This document shows, piece after piece, positions 28,094 through 37,604 of a stretch of DNA of 64,000 nt (position 1 is the stretch's first letter; the number at the start of each line of letters is the position of its first letter). Position numbers and translations under genes: made by a program. The notes beneath the pieces are model-generated. The model searched no databases. It was not told the origin of the DNA and saw nothing but the letters and a program-made list of their open reading frames with translations. The DNA lies in assembly GCF_018531375.1 (NCBI RefSeq), contig NZ_JAHBOH010000001.1, positions 1,922,001-1,986,000 of the forward strand, given 5' to 3'. The stretch comes from Cellulomonas fulva. Lineage in GTDB: Bacteria; Actinomycetota; Actinomycetes; Actinomycetales; Cellulomonadaceae.

Positions 28094-28735
28094 GTGGGTC
28101 TCGAGGCGTGGGCGCTGGAGCTGGCCGGCTCCGTCTGGGTCTACCCGGTGATGTTCCTGTTCGCCACGATCGACGGGTTCTTCCCGCCGATCCCGAGCGA
28201 GTCCGTGGTGATCGCGCTCGCGACGCTCTCGGTGAGCGTCGGGGCGCCGAACCTGTGGATCCTGGTGCCGGTGGCCGCGCTCGGCGCGTTCGTGGGCGAC
28301 CAGATCGCGTACACGATCGGCCGCCGCGTGCCGGTGCGCGACCTGCGGCTGTTCCGCTCCGCCAAGGCCCAGGCGGCCCTCGACTGGGCCGAGCACGCGC
28401 TCGAGCGGCGGGGGGCCGCGTTCATCATCGCGGCGCGCTACATCCCGGTCGGCCGCGTGGCGGTCAACATGACGGCCGGCGCGGTCGGTTTCCCGCGCGC
28501 GCGGTTCATGATGCTGGACGCCATCGCGGCGCTGACCTGGGCGATCTACTCGGCGGCGATCGGCGTGAGCGCCGGCGCCTGGCTGGGTCACCACCCGGCG
28601 CTCGCGGTCGTCGTCGGGGTGGTCGGCGGCATCCTGATCGGCGTGGCCGTGGACTGGTTCCTGCGGCGCTGGTTCGAGAGCCGTGCGCCGGTGCCGGACG
28701 GCGTGGCGAGCCCGCCGGACCCCTCGACCCTCTAG
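28094..28735 (+). CDS. DedA-family membrane protein
   Basis: 213 residues, four to five membrane segments. DedA signatures: PVMFLFATIDGFFPPIPSESVVIALATLS at the N-terminus and AARYIPVGRVAVNMTAGAVGFPRARF in the middle. The family includes lipid-carrier (undecaprenyl phosphate) and phospholipid flippases and affects membrane potential. GTG start; a weak TACGGT (28029-28034) lies about 60 bases upstream. Confidence 0.88.
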   Translation: MGLEAWALELAGSVWVYPVMFLFATIDGFFPPIPSESVVIALATLSVSVGAPNLWILVPVAALGAFVGDQIAYTIGRRVPVRDLRLFRSAKAQAALDWAEHALERRGAAFIIAARYIPVGRVAVNMTAGAVGFPRARFMMLDAIAALTWAIYSAAIGVSAGAWLGHHPALAVVVGVVGGILIGVAVDWFLRRWFESRAPVPDGVASPPDPSTL

Positions 28736-28747
28736 CGAGCAGCCTCA

Positions 28748-28815
28748 GGAGCAGGTGCAGCCTCGGAGCAGGTGCAGCCTCGGAGCAGGTGCGGACTCGG
28801 AGCGGGCGCAGCCTC
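28748..28815 (+). repeat. Four 17-bp tandem repeats between dedA and coaA
   Basis: Consensus GGAGCAGGTGCAGCCTC. Copies at 28748-28764 and 28765-28781 are identical; 28782-28798 has two changes and 28799-28815 two changes. The array fills the space between two convergent genes and reaches the coaA stop codon (28814-28816). The 17-bp unit is not a multiple of three, so it is unlikely to be coding. Confidence 0.85.
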
Positions 28816-29779
28816 AGAGCTTGCGCAGGCGCACGCGCTCGACGCTGTGGTCCGGCCCCTTGGTCAGGACCAGCGTGGCCCGGCTCCGGGTGGGCAGGAT
28901 GTTCTGCTCGAGGTTGGGGGAGTTGATCGAGTCCCAGATGGACTCGGCCCGGTCCACGGCCTCGTCGTCCGTCAGGGACGCGAACCGGTGGAAGTAGGAC
29001 GCGGGGTCGGCGAACGCGGTCCGGCGCAGGCTCAGGAACCGGTCGACGTACCACTGCCGCACGTCGCGCGGCCGCGCGTCGACGTAGATCGAGAAGTCGA
29101 AGAAGTCGCTCACCGCGAGGCTCGACGTGCCCTCCGCCGACGGCCGCGCGGGCTGCAGCACGTTGAGGCCCTCGACGATCAGCACGTCGGGACGCTGCAC
29201 GACCGTCTCGCGGCCGGGCACGATGTCGTAGGTCAGGTGGTCGTAGACGGGCGCCCGCACCTCGGGACGCCCCGCCTTGACCTTCGAGACGAACCGCAGC
29301 AGCGCGCGCCGGTCGTAGGACTCGGGGAAGCCCTTGCGCTGCATGAGGCCGCGGCGCTCGAGCTCGGCGTTGGGGTACAGGAAGCCGTCGGTGGTGACGA
29401 GCTGCACCCGCGGCGTGGCGGGCCAGCGGGCCAGGAGCTCGCGCAGCAGGCGCGCGGTGGTGGACTTGCCCACGGCCACCGAGCCGGCGACGCCGATCAC
29501 GAAGGGCGTGGGCGCGATGTCCTCCCGGAGGAACGTCGACGACGCGGCGTGCAGCCCGCGCGTGGCCTCGATGTACAGGTCCAGCAGGCGCGAGATCGGG
29601 CGGTAGATCGCGTCCACCTCGGCCAGGTCGATCGGGTCGCCGATGCCGGCGAGGCGTTCGACGTCCGCGTCGGTGAGCGGCAGCGGGGTGGACGCGGACA
29701 GCCGCCGCCACGCCTCGCGGTCGAGGTCGACGTAGGGCGTCGAGGGGGCGACGGACGGCGTCGACGACGACGGGAGCAC
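28814..29779 (-). CDS. coaA: Type I pantothenate kinase
   Basis: First step of coenzyme A synthesis: ATP-dependent phosphorylation of pantothenate. 321 residues with P-loop [37 protein letters not shown], and [11 protein letters not shown]; these are the PanK-I hallmarks. The GTG at 29779 is preferred over an ATG at 29818: it matches family length and has CACAAT 6 bases upstream. Its 3' end touches the 17-bp repeats. Confidence 0.93.
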   Translation of the reverse strand: MLPSSSTPSVAPSTPYVDLDREAWRRLSASTPLPLTDADVERLAGIGDPIDLAEVDAIYRPISRLLDLYIEATRGLHAASSTFLREDIAPTPFVIGVAGSVAVGKSTTARLLRELLARWPATPRVQLVTTDGFLYPNAELERRGLMQRKGFPESYDRRALLRFVSKVKAGRPEVRAPVYDHLTYDIVPGRETVVQRPDVLIVEGLNVLQPARPSAEGTSSLAVSDFFDFSIYVDARPRDVRQWYVDRFLSLRRTAFADPASYFHRFASLTDDEAVDRAESIWDSINSPNLEQNILPTRSRATLVLTKGPDHSVERVRLRKL

Positions 29780-29785
29780 GCACTG

Positions 29786-29791
29786 ATTGTG
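29786..29791 (-). promoter_or_regulatory. -10 box, coaA
   Basis: CACAAT on the minus strand ends 6 bases before the GTG at 29779. It lies back-to-back with the glmS -10, only 12 bases apart. Confidence 0.45.
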
Positions 29792-29803
29792 CCGGACGCC
29801 GCC

Positions 29804-29809
29804 TAGACT
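29804..29809 (+). promoter_or_regulatory. -10 box, glmS
   Basis: TAGACT ends 7 bases before the ATG at 29817. No ribosome-binding site and no room for a leader, and no glmS ribozyme-type sequence is possible. Confidence 0.6.
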
Positions 29810-29816
29810 CGCCCGC

Positions 29817-31673
29817 ATGTGTGGAATCGTCGGCTACGTCGGCAGCCCGGTCGCCAGCGCCCGCCCCCTCGACGTGGTCCTGGAGGGGCTGCGCCGTCTC
29901 GAGTACCGCGGGTACGACTCGGCGGGCGTCGCGCTCGTCGCCCCCGGGCGTGAGCTCGCGACCGCGAAGAAGGCGGGCAAGCTCGCCAACCTGGTCGAGG
30001 AGATCGACGCCCACCCGCTGCCGGACTCGACGGCGGCGATCGGGCACACCCGCTGGGCGACGCACGGCGGGCCGACGGACGTCAACGCGCACCCGCACGT
30101 GGCCGGCCGGCTGGCGGTCATCCACAACGGCATCGTGGAGAACTTCGCGGCGCTCAAGGCGGGCCTGCTCGCGGACGGGGTCGAGTTCCTCTCGGAGACG
30201 GACACCGAGGTCGCGGCGCACCTGATCGCCCGGGCCTACGACGAGACCGGCGACCTGACCGCCGCGATGGCGCGGGTGGCCCGCAGCCTGCACGGCACGT
30301 TCACGCTGCTGGCCGTCCACGCGGACGACCCGAGCACGGTGGTGGGCGCGCGGCACGACTCGCCGCTCGTCGTCGGCATCGGCGAGGGCGAGAACTTCCT
30401 CGGGTCGGACGTCGCGGCGTTCATCGCGCACACGCGCGAGGCCCTCGAGCTGGGCCAGGACCAGGTGGTGACCATCACGCCCGACGACGTCGTGGTGACG
30501 GACTTCGACGGCGCGCCGGCCGACGCGCGGCGGTACACGGTGGACTGGGACGCGGCCGCCGCGGAGAAGGGCGGCTTCCGGTCCTTCATGGACAAGGAGA
30601 TCCACGACCAGCCCCAGGCGGTCGCGGACACGCTGCTGGGGCGCACCGACGCGAGCGGGCGCCTGGTGCTGGACGAGGTCCGGATCGACGAGGCGCTGCT
30701 GCGTGCCGTCGACAAGATCGTCGTCGTCGCCTGCGGCACCGCGGCCTACGCGGGGCACGTGGCCAAGTACGCGATCGAGCACTGGTGCCGCATCCCCGTC
30801 GAGGTCGAGCTCGCGCACGAGTTCCGCTACCGCGACCCGGTGGTCGACGAGCGCACCCTCGTCGTCGCCGTCTCCCAGTCCGGCGAGACCATGGACACGC
30901 TCATGGCCGTGCGGCACGCGCGCGAGCAGGGCGCGCAGGTGCTCGCGATCGTCAACACCCACGGCTCGACCATCCCGCGCGAGTCCGACGCGGTGCTCTA
31001 CACCCACGCCGGGCCCGAGATCGCGGTCGCCTCGACCAAGGCGTTCCTGGCCCAGATCACCGCCGCGTACCTGCTGGGCCTCTACCTGGCCCAGCTGCGC
31101 GGCAACATGTACGCCGACGAGGTCGCGTCGATCCTGGGCGAGCTGCGCGCCATCCCGGACAAGATCCAGCAGGTGCTCGACCGCGAGGGCCGGGTGCGGG
31201 AGATCGCGCGCTGGATGGCGGACACGCAGTCGGTGCTCTTCCTGGGCCGGCACGTGGGCTTCCCGGTCGCGATGGAGGGCGCGCTCAAGCTCAAGGAGCT
31301 CGCGTACATCCACGCCGAGGGCTTCGCGGCGGGCGAGCTCAAGCACGGCCCGATCGCCCTGATCGAGCCCGGCCAGCCGGTGTTCGTCGTCGTGCCGTCC
31401 CCGCGCGGCCGGCACTCGCTGCACTCCAAGGTGGTCTCCAACATCCAGGAGATCCGCGCGCGCGGCGCACGCACGCTCGTGATCGCCGAGGAGGGCGACG
31501 AGGCCGTGCGGCCGTACGCCGACGAGGTGTTCTCGGTGCCGCAGGCGCCGACGCTGCTGGCCCCGCTGCTGGCCGTGGTGCCGCTGCAGATCTTCGCGTG
31601 CGAGCTCGCGACGGCCAAGGGCCTGGACGTGGACCAGCCGCGCAACCTCGCCAAGTCGGTCACGGTCGAGTAG
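29817..31673 (+). CDS. glmS: Glutamine-fructose-6-phosphate aminotransferase (isomerising)
   Basis: Makes glucosamine-6-phosphate from fructose-6-phosphate and glutamine, the entry to cell-wall amino sugars. 618 residues: the N-terminal Ntn glutaminase starts MCGIVGYVG with nucleophile Cys2, [17 protein letters not shown]; two SIS domains follow ([25 protein letters not shown]). The ORF extends upstream, but Cys must be residue 2, which fixes the ATG at 29817. The MazG-like gene overlaps its stop by one base. Confidence 0.97.
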   Translation: MCGIVGYVGSPVASARPLDVVLEGLRRLEYRGYDSAGVALVAPGRELATAKKAGKLANLVEEIDAHPLPDSTAAIGHTRWATHGGPTDVNAHPHVAGRLAVIHNGIVENFAALKAGLLADGVEFLSETDTEVAAHLIARAYDETGDLTAAMARVARSLHGTFTLLAVHADDPSTVVGARHDSPLVVGIGEGENFLGSDVAAFIAHTREALELGQDQVVTITPDDVVVTDFDGAPADARRYTVDWDAAAAEKGGFRSFMDKEIHDQPQAVADTLLGRTDASGRLVLDEVRIDEALLRAVDKIVVVACGTAAYAGHVAKYAIEHWCRIPVEVELAHEFRYRDPVVDERTLVVAVSQSGETMDTLMAVRHAREQGAQVLAIVNTHGSTIPRESDAVLYTHAGPEIAVASTKAFLAQITAAYLLGLYLAQLRGNMYADEVASILGELRAIPDKIQQVLDREGRVREIARWMADTQSVLFLGRHVGFPVAMEGALKLKELAYIHAEGFAAGELKHGPIALIEPGQPVFVVVPSPRGRHSLHSKVVSNIQEIRARGARTLVIAEEGDEAVRPYADEVFSVPQAPTLLAPLLAVVPLQIFACELATAKGLDVDQPRNLAKSVTVE

Positions 31674-32032
31674 TGGAGCTGGCCGCGGCGCAGCGCGAGG
31701 TCGAGACGATCTCGCGCGTCTACGCGCGGCTGCACGGCATCGAGCGCACCGACGACTGGCTGGTGCTCAAGCTGGGTGAGGAGGTCGGCGAGCTCACGCG
31801 TGCCTACCTCGCGTGGTCCGGGCGGTCGCGGCACGAGGCCTCGTCCGACGAGCGTGCCGCGGACCTGCGCGACGAGGTCGCGGACGTCCTGGCGCACCTG
31901 CTGCTCGTCGCCGAGCGCACGGGCGTGGACCTCGACGACGCGCTCGAGCGCAAGTGGTTCCGCTGGCGCCACCTGATCGAGGACCAGGACCGGCTGCCGG
32001 ACGGCGACGTGAGGTCGGAGCCGGGCTCGTGA
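31673..32032 (+). CDS. MazG-like NTP pyrophosphohydrolase family protein
   Basis: 119 residues, all-alpha. The metal-binding pair of this superfamily is visible: [13 protein letters not shown] (EExxE) and [14 protein letters not shown] (DExxD). Such enzymes hydrolyse non-canonical or excess nucleoside triphosphates. The GTG at 31673 overlaps the last base of the glmS TAG, and its TGA overlaps the acpS GTG, so glmS-mazG-acpS form a coupled operon. Confidence 0.82.
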   Translation: MELAAAQREVETISRVYARLHGIERTDDWLVLKLGEEVGELTRAYLAWSGRSRHEASSDERAADLRDEVADVLAHLLLVAERTGVDLDDALERKWFRWRHLIEDQDRLPDGDVRSEPGS

Positions 32033-32382
32033 TCGTCGGGGTCGGGATCGACGTCGTCGACGTCGCCCGGTTCGCGGCGACGCTGCAGCGAGTGCCTGGC
32101 CTGCGCGACCGCCTGTTCACGCCCGACGAGCGCGAGCTGGCCGACCGCTCGCTCGCCGCGCGGTTCGCCGCGAAGGAGGCCGTCGCGAAGGCGCTCGGCG
32201 CCCCGCCGGGGATGTCCTGGCAGGACGCGACCGTGCGCCGGGTCGCGGGCGCGCAGCCGGTCGTCGAGGTCACGGGCACCGTCCTCGCACGCGCGACCGA
32301 GCTCGGGGTCTCCCGCTTCCACCTGTCGATCTCGCACGACGCCGGCATCGCCTCCGCCGTGGTCGTCGCCGAGCGCGACTGA
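32029..32382 (+). CDS. acpS: Holo-[acyl-carrier-protein] synthase
   Basis: Transfers 4'-phosphopantetheine from CoA to ACP. 117 residues with the Mg2+ motif [14 protein letters not shown] at the N-terminus and [15 protein letters not shown] in the middle, ending [19 protein letters not shown] start overlapping the previous stop. It lies 13 bases from the convergent LLM gene. Confidence 0.94.
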   Translation: MIVGVGIDVVDVARFAATLQRVPGLRDRLFTPDERELADRSLAARFAAKEAVAKALGAPPGMSWQDATVRRVAGAQPVVEVTGTVLARATELGVSRFHLSISHDAGIASAVVVAERD

Positions 32383-32395
32383 CTGCGGGAGGCGG

Positions 32396-33382
32396 TCAGC
32401 GCAGCGCGGGGACCACCTGGGACTCGAAGAGCTCGATGCTCGAGCGGTCGTAGGCGGCGTCGGCGAAGTACGTGATCGCGTAGCCCAGCCCGAGGCCCTG
32501 GAGCTCCTGGAGCTTCTCGACGACCTGCTCGGGCGTCCCGACGAGCGGGCCGTTGCGCAGGTCCTCGGCGAGCTTCGGCGCCTTGTCCGGCACCGTGAGC
32601 GCGTAGTGCTCCTCGGCCCAGGCGATCTTGTCGTCGACGTCCGCGGTGGTCTCGCCGATGATGACGTTGTAGTTGGCCGACCGCGTGATCTCGCCGGGGT
32701 CCCGGCCGATCGCGGCGCAGTGCTCGGCGAGCACGGCCGACTTGTGCGCGAAGCCCTCCGGCGAGCCGTCGAAGTTGGTGTACTGCGCGTGCTCCGCCGC
32801 GATGCGGAGCGTCTTCTTCTCGCCGCCGCCCGCGATCCACAGCGGCGGGCCGTCGACCTGCAGGGGGAGCGGCGCGAGCTGGGCGCCGGACACCTGGTAG
32901 TGCGCGCCGTCGAGCGTCGCCACGCCGTTGGTCCAGAGCTGCTTGAAGATCTGCACGCCCTCGTCGAGCATCGCGATCCGCTCGCCCGCGGACGGGAAGC
33001 CGTAGCCGTACGCGCGCCACTCGTGCTCGTACCAGCCCGCGCCGATGCCCATCTCGACGCGCCCGCCCGAGATCACGTCCGCGGTCGCGGCGACCTTCGC
33101 GAGGTAGGCGGGGTTGCGGTAGGCCATGCACGTGCACATCTGGCCCAGGCGCACGCGCGACGTGCTCGCGGCGAACGCGTTGATCAGGCTCCACGCCTCG
33201 TGCGTCGCCTCGCCGTTGGGCTCGGGGACCGCGTGGAAGTGGTCGTACACCCAGATCGACTCGAACGCGTCGCCCTCGTCGGCGTGCCGCGCGAGCCCGC
33301 TCATCACCGCCCAGTGGTCGTGGGCGTCGATGCCCGTGAGGTCCTGCCGCCAGCCCTGGGGGATGAAGAGTCCGAAGCGCAT
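32396..33382 (-). CDS. LLM-class flavin/F420-dependent oxidoreductase
   Basis: 328-residue luciferase-like TIM barrel: MRFGLFIPQGWRQDLTG, ESIWVYDHFHAVP, TSRVRLGQMCTCMAYRNPAYLAKVAATADVISGGRVEMGIGAGW, and a C-terminal GTPEQVVEKLQEL. The set of motifs matches actinobacterial F420-dependent members of the family (TIGR03560-like). Substrate unknown. ATG at 33382 with a leaderless-type -10. Confidence 0.85.
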   Translation of the reverse strand: MRFGLFIPQGWRQDLTGIDAHDHWAVMSGLARHADEGDAFESIWVYDHFHAVPEPNGEATHEAWSLINAFAASTSRVRLGQMCTCMAYRNPAYLAKVAATADVISGGRVEMGIGAGWYEHEWRAYGYGFPSAGERIAMLDEGVQIFKQLWTNGVATLDGAHYQVSGAQLAPLPLQVDGPPLWIAGGGEKKTLRIAAEHAQYTNFDGSPEGFAHKSAVLAEHCAAIGRDPGEITRSANYNVIIGETTADVDDKIAWAEEHYALTVPDKAPKLAEDLRNGPLVGTPEQVVEKLQELQGLGLGYAITYFADAAYDRSSIELFESQVVPALR

Positions 33383-33389
33383 GCGCAGG

Positions 33390-33395
33390 ACGTTA
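33390..33395 (-). promoter_or_regulatory. -10 box, LLM oxidoreductase
   Basis: TAACGT on the minus strand, 7 bases before the ATG at 33382. The divergent nnr -10 lies 32 bases away. Confidence 0.55.
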
Positions 33396-33427
33396 CGCCG
33401 TCCCGTGCGCGCGCGCCGCGTCAGGGC

Positions 33428-33433
33428 CAGGAT
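33428..33433 (+). promoter_or_regulatory. -10 box, nnr
   Basis: CAGGAT ends 6 bases before the GTG at 33440. It is a weaker match than TANNNT but has the same spacing as its neighbours. Confidence 0.4.
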
Positions 33434-33439
33434 GGGCGG

Positions 33440-35005
33440 GTGCTGCTCTCCTGGACGTCCGCGCAGGTCCGCGCCGCGGAGGAGCCCCTCCTGGCGGCCG
33501 GGGTCCCCCTGATGGCGCGGGCGTCGTCGGCACTCGCCGGGGCGGTGGTCCGGGTGCTGCGCGAGCGGCGGGGGGCCGTCGTCGGCGGCCGCGTCGTCCT
33601 GCTCGTCGGACCGGGCAACAACGGTGGCGACGCGCTGCACGCCGGGGCGTACCTGCGCCGACGAGGCGTCGACGTCCTCGCGCTGGCGCTCGCACCACGG
33701 GTGCACGACGAGGGCCGAGCAGCGCTGGTCCGCGCGGGCGGCCGGATCCAGGCGGTGACGGACGGAGCCGCCGGGGCGGGTCGCGAGGCTCGCGCGCAGC
33801 GTGCCGAGCGCAGCGGCGCGACGGAGCTCGAGGCGGCTGTCCGCGCCGCCGCGGGCGCGGACGTCGTCGTGGACGGGATCCTGGGCCTGGGCGCCCGTCC
33901 CGGCGGGCTGACGGGCACGGCGGCGCGTCTCGTGACGCTCCTGACGCAGCGCACGACGCCGTCCGACGAGCGCGGCCCGGTCGTCGTCGCGGTCGACACG
34001 CCGTCGGGGATCGGGGTCGACGACGGCGGCGCGGCGGGCGTGGTGCTGCCCGCCGACCTGACCGTGACGTTCGGCGCGGCCAAGCCGGGCCTGCTGCTGC
34101 CTCCGGCGACGCACCTGGCCGGCGCGGTCGAGCTCGTGCACCTGGGGCTCGACCTCGGGGGCGCACCGGCGCTCGCGCGGCTCGAGGACGCGGACGCGGC
34201 GGACCTGTGGCCGGTGCCCGGTCCGGCGGCGCAGAAGTACTCGCGAGGCGTCGTCGGGGTCGTCGCCGGGACGCCGCGCTACCCGGGCGCGGCGGTGCTC
34301 GCCACGAGCGCGGCCGTGCTCGCGGGTGCGGGGATGGTGCGGTACGTCGGCGACGCGGGCGAGGAGGTGCTCGCGCACCGGCCGGAGGTGGTGCTCGGGG
34401 TCGGCCGGGTGCAGGCGTGGGTGCTCGGCCCGGGCGTCGCGCCGGACGACGACGCGCAGCGCGGGCGGGTCGCGAGCGCCCTCGAGGGCGTGCTGCACCG
34501 CGGCGAGCCCGCGGTCGTCGACGCCGGGGCGCTCGACCTGCTGCCGGAGCGGGTGCCGGCCCACGTGGTGCTCACACCGCACGCGGGCGAGCTCGCGCGC
34601 CTGCTGTCCGCCCGGGGGCACGACGTCGCGCGCGAGCAGGTCGAGGCCGAGCCGTGGCGCTGGGCGCGCACCGCCCACGAGGAGACCGGCGCGACCGTGC
34701 TGCTCAAGGGCCACGTCACGGTGGTCGTCGGACCCCGCGGCGCCGCGTACGCGCAGGCCGACGCGCCCGCGTGGCTCGCCACGGCCGGAGCGGGCGACGT
34801 CCTCGCCGGGCTGCTGGGGGCGCTGCTCGCCGGCCGGGCCGACGACGCGGTCGAGGACCCGACCCTGGTGCCTGCCCTCGCCGCCGCGGCAGCCCTGGTC
34901 CACGGCCGCGCCGGCCACCACGCGAACCCCGACGGCCCCCTCCACGCCGGGGCCGTGGCCGCGGCGATCCCCGCCACGCTCCGCGCGCTCCTCGCGCGCG
35001 GGTGA
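33440..35005 (+). CDS. nnr: Bifunctional NAD(P)HX epimerase/dehydratase
   Basis: Repairs hydrated NADH and NADPH. 521 residues: an N-terminal YjeF/NnrE epimerase domain (about 1-240; VVLLVGPGNNGGDALHAGAYLRRRG, VVVAVDTPSGIGVDDG) fused to a C-terminal ribokinase-like ADP/ATP-dependent dehydratase (NnrD; KYSRGVVGVVAGTPRYPGAAVLA, LTPHAGELARLL, TAGAGDVLAGLLGALLA). The GTG at 33440 gives the standard N-terminus SWTSAQVRAAE. Next to alr, as in many actinobacteria. Confidence 0.93.
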   Translation: MLLSWTSAQVRAAEEPLLAAGVPLMARASSALAGAVVRVLRERRGAVVGGRVVLLVGPGNNGGDALHAGAYLRRRGVDVLALALAPRVHDEGRAALVRAGGRIQAVTDGAAGAGREARAQRAERSGATELEAAVRAAAGADVVVDGILGLGARPGGLTGTAARLVTLLTQRTTPSDERGPVVVAVDTPSGIGVDDGGAAGVVLPADLTVTFGAAKPGLLLPPATHLAGAVELVHLGLDLGGAPALARLEDADAADLWPVPGPAAQKYSRGVVGVVAGTPRYPGAAVLATSAAVLAGAGMVRYVGDAGEEVLAHRPEVVLGVGRVQAWVLGPGVAPDDDAQRGRVASALEGVLHRGEPAVVDAGALDLLPERVPAHVVLTPHAGELARLLSARGHDVAREQVEAEPWRWARTAHEETGATVLLKGHVTVVVGPRGAAYAQADAPAWLATAGAGDVLAGLLGALLAGRADDAVEDPTLVPALAAAAALVHGRAGHHANPDGPLHAGAVAAAIPATLRALLARG

Positions 35006-35046
35006 CCGCTTCCGGTCCGCGGGCGGGGCAGTGGGAGGATGAGCGC

Positions 35047-36273
35047 GTGAGCTTTCCTGCCCGGGCCGTCGTCGACCTGTCCGCCATCGCGAGCAACGTG
35101 CGGTCGCTGCGCGCGCACGCCCCGACCGCTCAGGTCATGGCCGTCGTGAAGGCCGACGCGTACGGTCACGGGCTCGTGCCGGCCGCGCGCGCCGCGCTCG
35201 CGGGCGGGGCGACCTGGCTGGGCGCGGCGCAGATGGACGAGGCGCTCGCGCTGCGGGCCGCAGGCCTCTCCGAGCCGCGCGTCCTGACCTGGTTGTACGC
35301 GCCGGGCGCGCCCCTCGCGCGCGCGATCGAGGCGGACGTGGACCTCGCGGTCTCGTCGGCGGCCGCGCTCGCGGAGGTGGTCGCGGCGGCCCGGCTCGTC
35401 GGACGGACGGCCCGGGTGCACCTCAAGGTCGACACGGGGCTGGGCCGCAACGGCCTGACCCCCGCCGACCTGGCGGACGTGCTGCCGGCGGGCCTGCGGG
35501 CGCAGGCCGACGGGGCGCTCGCGCTCGTCGGCATCTGGTCGCACCTCGCGTTCGCCGACGAGCCGGACCACCCCACGGTGCGCGCGCAGCACGGGGTGTT
35601 CGCGGATGCCGTGCGGCTCGTCGAGTCCGCCGGCGCCGCGCTCGAGGTGCGCCACCTGGCGAACTCCGCGGCCACCCTGACGTCGCCGCAGGTGCACTAC
35701 GACCTGGTGCGCCCCGGGATCGCCGTGTACGGGCTCTCGCCGGTGCCGCAGCTCGGCTCCTCGGCGGACTTCGGCCTGGTACCCGCGATGACGTTCGAGG
35801 CCGAGCTGGCGACGGTCAAGCGCGTGCCCGCCGGTCACGGCGTGTCCTACGCCCACCAGTACGTGACGTCGCGCGACACCGTGCTCGGGGTCGTCCCCGT
35901 CGGGTACGCCGACGGCGTGCCGCGCCACGCGTCGGGCACGCCCGAGCGGCCCGGCGGTCCCGTCCGGGTCGGTGACCGGACGGTCGGCGTGGCCGGCCGG
36001 GTCTGCATGGACCAGGTGGTGCTCGACCTCGGCCCCGACGCGACCGAGCAGCCCGGCGACCGCGTCGAGCTGTTCGGCACGGGCGCCGACGGCGGGCCGA
36101 CCGCGGAGGACTGGGCCCGCGTGGCCGGGACCATCTCCTACGAGATCGTCACGCGCGTCTCGCGCGGCGTGCCCCGCGAGTACGTGGGACTCGACGGGGC
36201 GGTGCCGTCCCTCGCTGCGTCGTCGGCGTCGGCGTCGGCCGGCGCGGGCGCCGGGACGGGGGCGGCGCTGTGA
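35047..36273 (+). CDS. alr: Alanine racemase
   Basis: PLP enzyme making D-alanine for peptidoglycan. 408 residues: VVDLSAIASNVRSLRAH, PLP-lysine motif AVVKADAYGHG, LKVDTGLGRNG, catalytic-Tyr segment GHGVSYAHQY, and VCMDQVVLDLG. A 20-residue Ser/Ala/Gly-rich tail is added at the C-terminus. GTG start with GGGAGGA upstream; the same bases can be read as a -10 (GAGGAT, 35035-35040) 6 bases before the start. It overlaps tsaE (GTGA). Confidence 0.94.
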   Translation: MSFPARAVVDLSAIASNVRSLRAHAPTAQVMAVVKADAYGHGLVPAARAALAGGATWLGAAQMDEALALRAAGLSEPRVLTWLYAPGAPLARAIEADVDLAVSSAAALAEVVAAARLVGRTARVHLKVDTGLGRNGLTPADLADVLPAGLRAQADGALALVGIWSHLAFADEPDHPTVRAQHGVFADAVRLVESAGAALEVRHLANSAATLTSPQVHYDLVRPGIAVYGLSPVPQLGSSADFGLVPAMTFEAELATVKRVPAGHGVSYAHQYVTSRDTVLGVVPVGYADGVPRHASGTPERPGGPVRVGDRTVGVAGRVCMDQVVLDLGPDATEQPGDRVELFGTGADGGPTAEDWARVAGTISYEIVTRVSRGVPREYVGLDGAVPSLAASSASASAGAGAGTGAAL

Positions 36274-36890
36274 CGGGGCAGGACGAGCTCGTCGTGCGGC
36301 TGCCCGACGCCGACGCGACCCGGGCGTTCGGGCGCGCGCTCGCCGCGCGGCTGCGGGCGGGTGACCTGGTGGTGCTCACGGGCGACCTGGGGGCCGGGAA
36401 GACGACCCTCACGCAGGGGATCGGCGCGGGCCTGGGCGTGCGCGGCCAGGTCGCGTCGCCGACCTTCATCATCGCGCGCGAGCACCCGCCGCTGCCCCGT
36501 CCGGACGGCTCGCGCGGCCCCGCCCTGGTGCACGTCGACGCCTACCGGCTGTCCTCGCTCGACGAGGTCGAGGCGCTCGACCTGGACTCGAGCCTGGAGG
36601 AGGCCGTGACCGTGGTCGAGTGGGGCGCCGGCTGGGTCGAGCAGCTCACCACGGACCGGCTCGAGCTCGCGCTCACGCGGCCGCGCGGGGCCGGGGGGAC
36701 CGGTGCGGAGCCGGCGCCCGACCGGGGGCCGCAGCCCGACGAGCCGGACGGCGACGGCGGCGCCGGCGAGCGCGTGCTGCGCGTCCGGGGGATCGGTGCG
36801 CGCTGGGCGGGGACCGAGCTCGCCTCGCTGGTAGGCGCGGGCCCGGCCGCTGACCGGGGCGACGCGCCCGACGACGAGATGGCAGGCTGA
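36270..36890 (+). CDS. tsaE: tRNA threonylcarbamoyladenosine ATPase TsaE
   Basis: ATPase partner of TsaB/TsaD in making t6A37 on ANN-decoding tRNAs. 206 residues: P-loop LTGDLGAGKTTLTQG, SPTFIIAREHP, VHVDAYRLSSLDEVEALDL and VTVVEWGAGWVE. A Gly/Pro/Asp-rich insert of about 40 residues and an unusual C-terminal tail make it longer than typical TsaE (about 150-160). GTG start overlapping the alr stop by 4 bases. Confidence 0.92.
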   Translation: MTGQDELVVRLPDADATRAFGRALAARLRAGDLVVLTGDLGAGKTTLTQGIGAGLGVRGQVASPTFIIAREHPPLPRPDGSRGPALVHVDAYRLSSLDEVEALDLDSSLEEAVTVVEWGAGWVEQLTTDRLELALTRPRGAGGTGAEPAPDRGPQPDEPDGDGGAGERVLRVRGIGARWAGTELASLVGAGPAADRGDAPDDEMAG

Positions 36891-36895
36891 GCGCC

Positions 36896-37588
36896 GTGCC
36901 TCTGCTCGCGCTCGACACGTCGTCCGCCGTCTGCGTCGCCGTCACCGACGACGAGGGGCGGCCGCTGGCCCGACGCCGCGACGAGCTGCCGCGCCACCAC
37001 GCGGAGCTCCTGGCCCCGATGGTCGCGGGGGTGCTCGCGGACGCGGGCGTCGACCGACGCGACCTCACCGCGGTCGTCGTCGGCACCGGGCCCGCACCGT
37101 TCACCGGCCTGCGCGTCGGGCTCGTCACGGCCCGCGCGCTCGCGCTCGCGCTCGGCATCGACGCGCTGGGCGTGCCGAGCCTCGACGCGCTCGCCGCGGC
37201 GGCGCTGCGCGCCGTGCCCGCCGGCTCGCCGCTCGTGGTCGCGACCGACGCGCGCCGCCGCGAGGTCTACTGGGCGGCGTACGCGGCGGACCCGTCGTCC
37301 GGCGGGCCGCGCGTGCTCGTCGCGCCGCGGGTCGGTCCGGCCGCGGACGTCGCCGACGAGCCGGCCGTCGCGGGCGGCGTCGTCGTCGGCGCGGGCGCGG
37401 CGCTCTACCCGGACGCGTTCGCCGGACTGACCCGGACGGAGCAGCCGGGCCTCGACGAGCTCGACGCCGCCGAGCTCGCGGCGCTGGCGGTCGCTCGTCG
37501 TTCCGCCGGCGTGCCCCAGCCCACCGACCCGCTCTACCTGCGCCGCCCGGACGCCGTGCCGCCCGCGGCCGGCAAGCGTGTGGGCTGA
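36896..37588 (+). CDS. tsaB: tRNA threonylcarbamoyladenosine synthesis protein TsaB
   Basis: Scaffold subunit of the t6A complex, ASKHA fold, 230 residues: PLLALDTSSAVCVAV, RHHAELLAPMVAGVLADAG, GTGPAPFTGLRVGLVTARALAL and DARRREVYWAAY. GTG start 6 bases after tsaE; a CAGGCT (36883-36888) 7 bases upstream could give an internal promoter. Confidence 0.93.
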   Translation: MPLLALDTSSAVCVAVTDDEGRPLARRRDELPRHHAELLAPMVAGVLADAGVDRRDLTAVVVGTGPAPFTGLRVGLVTARALALALGIDALGVPSLDALAAAALRAVPAGSPLVVATDARRREVYWAAYAADPSSGGPRVLVAPRVGPAADVADEPAVAGGVVVGAGAALYPDAFAGLTRTEQPGLDELDAAELAALAVARRSAGVPQPTDPLYLRRPDAVPPAAGKRVG

Positions 37589-37604
37589 CGACGGTGGGTC
37601 GGCG

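Noticed and set aside
28748..28815. 17-bp repeats considered as CRISPR or attachment site
   Set aside because: No spacers, no cas genes, no integrase or phage gene nearby.
29801..29816. glmS ribozyme upstream of glmS
   Set aside because: The upstream region is only 37 bases to the divergent coaA start and the transcript seems leaderless, so there is no room.
29780..29818. ATG at 29818 as coaA start
   Set aside because: It would add 13 residues atypical for the family and overlap the glmS start; the GTG at 29779 has a correctly spaced -10.
28506..31424. Minus-strand open frame of 972 codons across dedA, coaA and glmS
   Set aside because: It crosses three well-supported genes in a different frame and has no domain signature.
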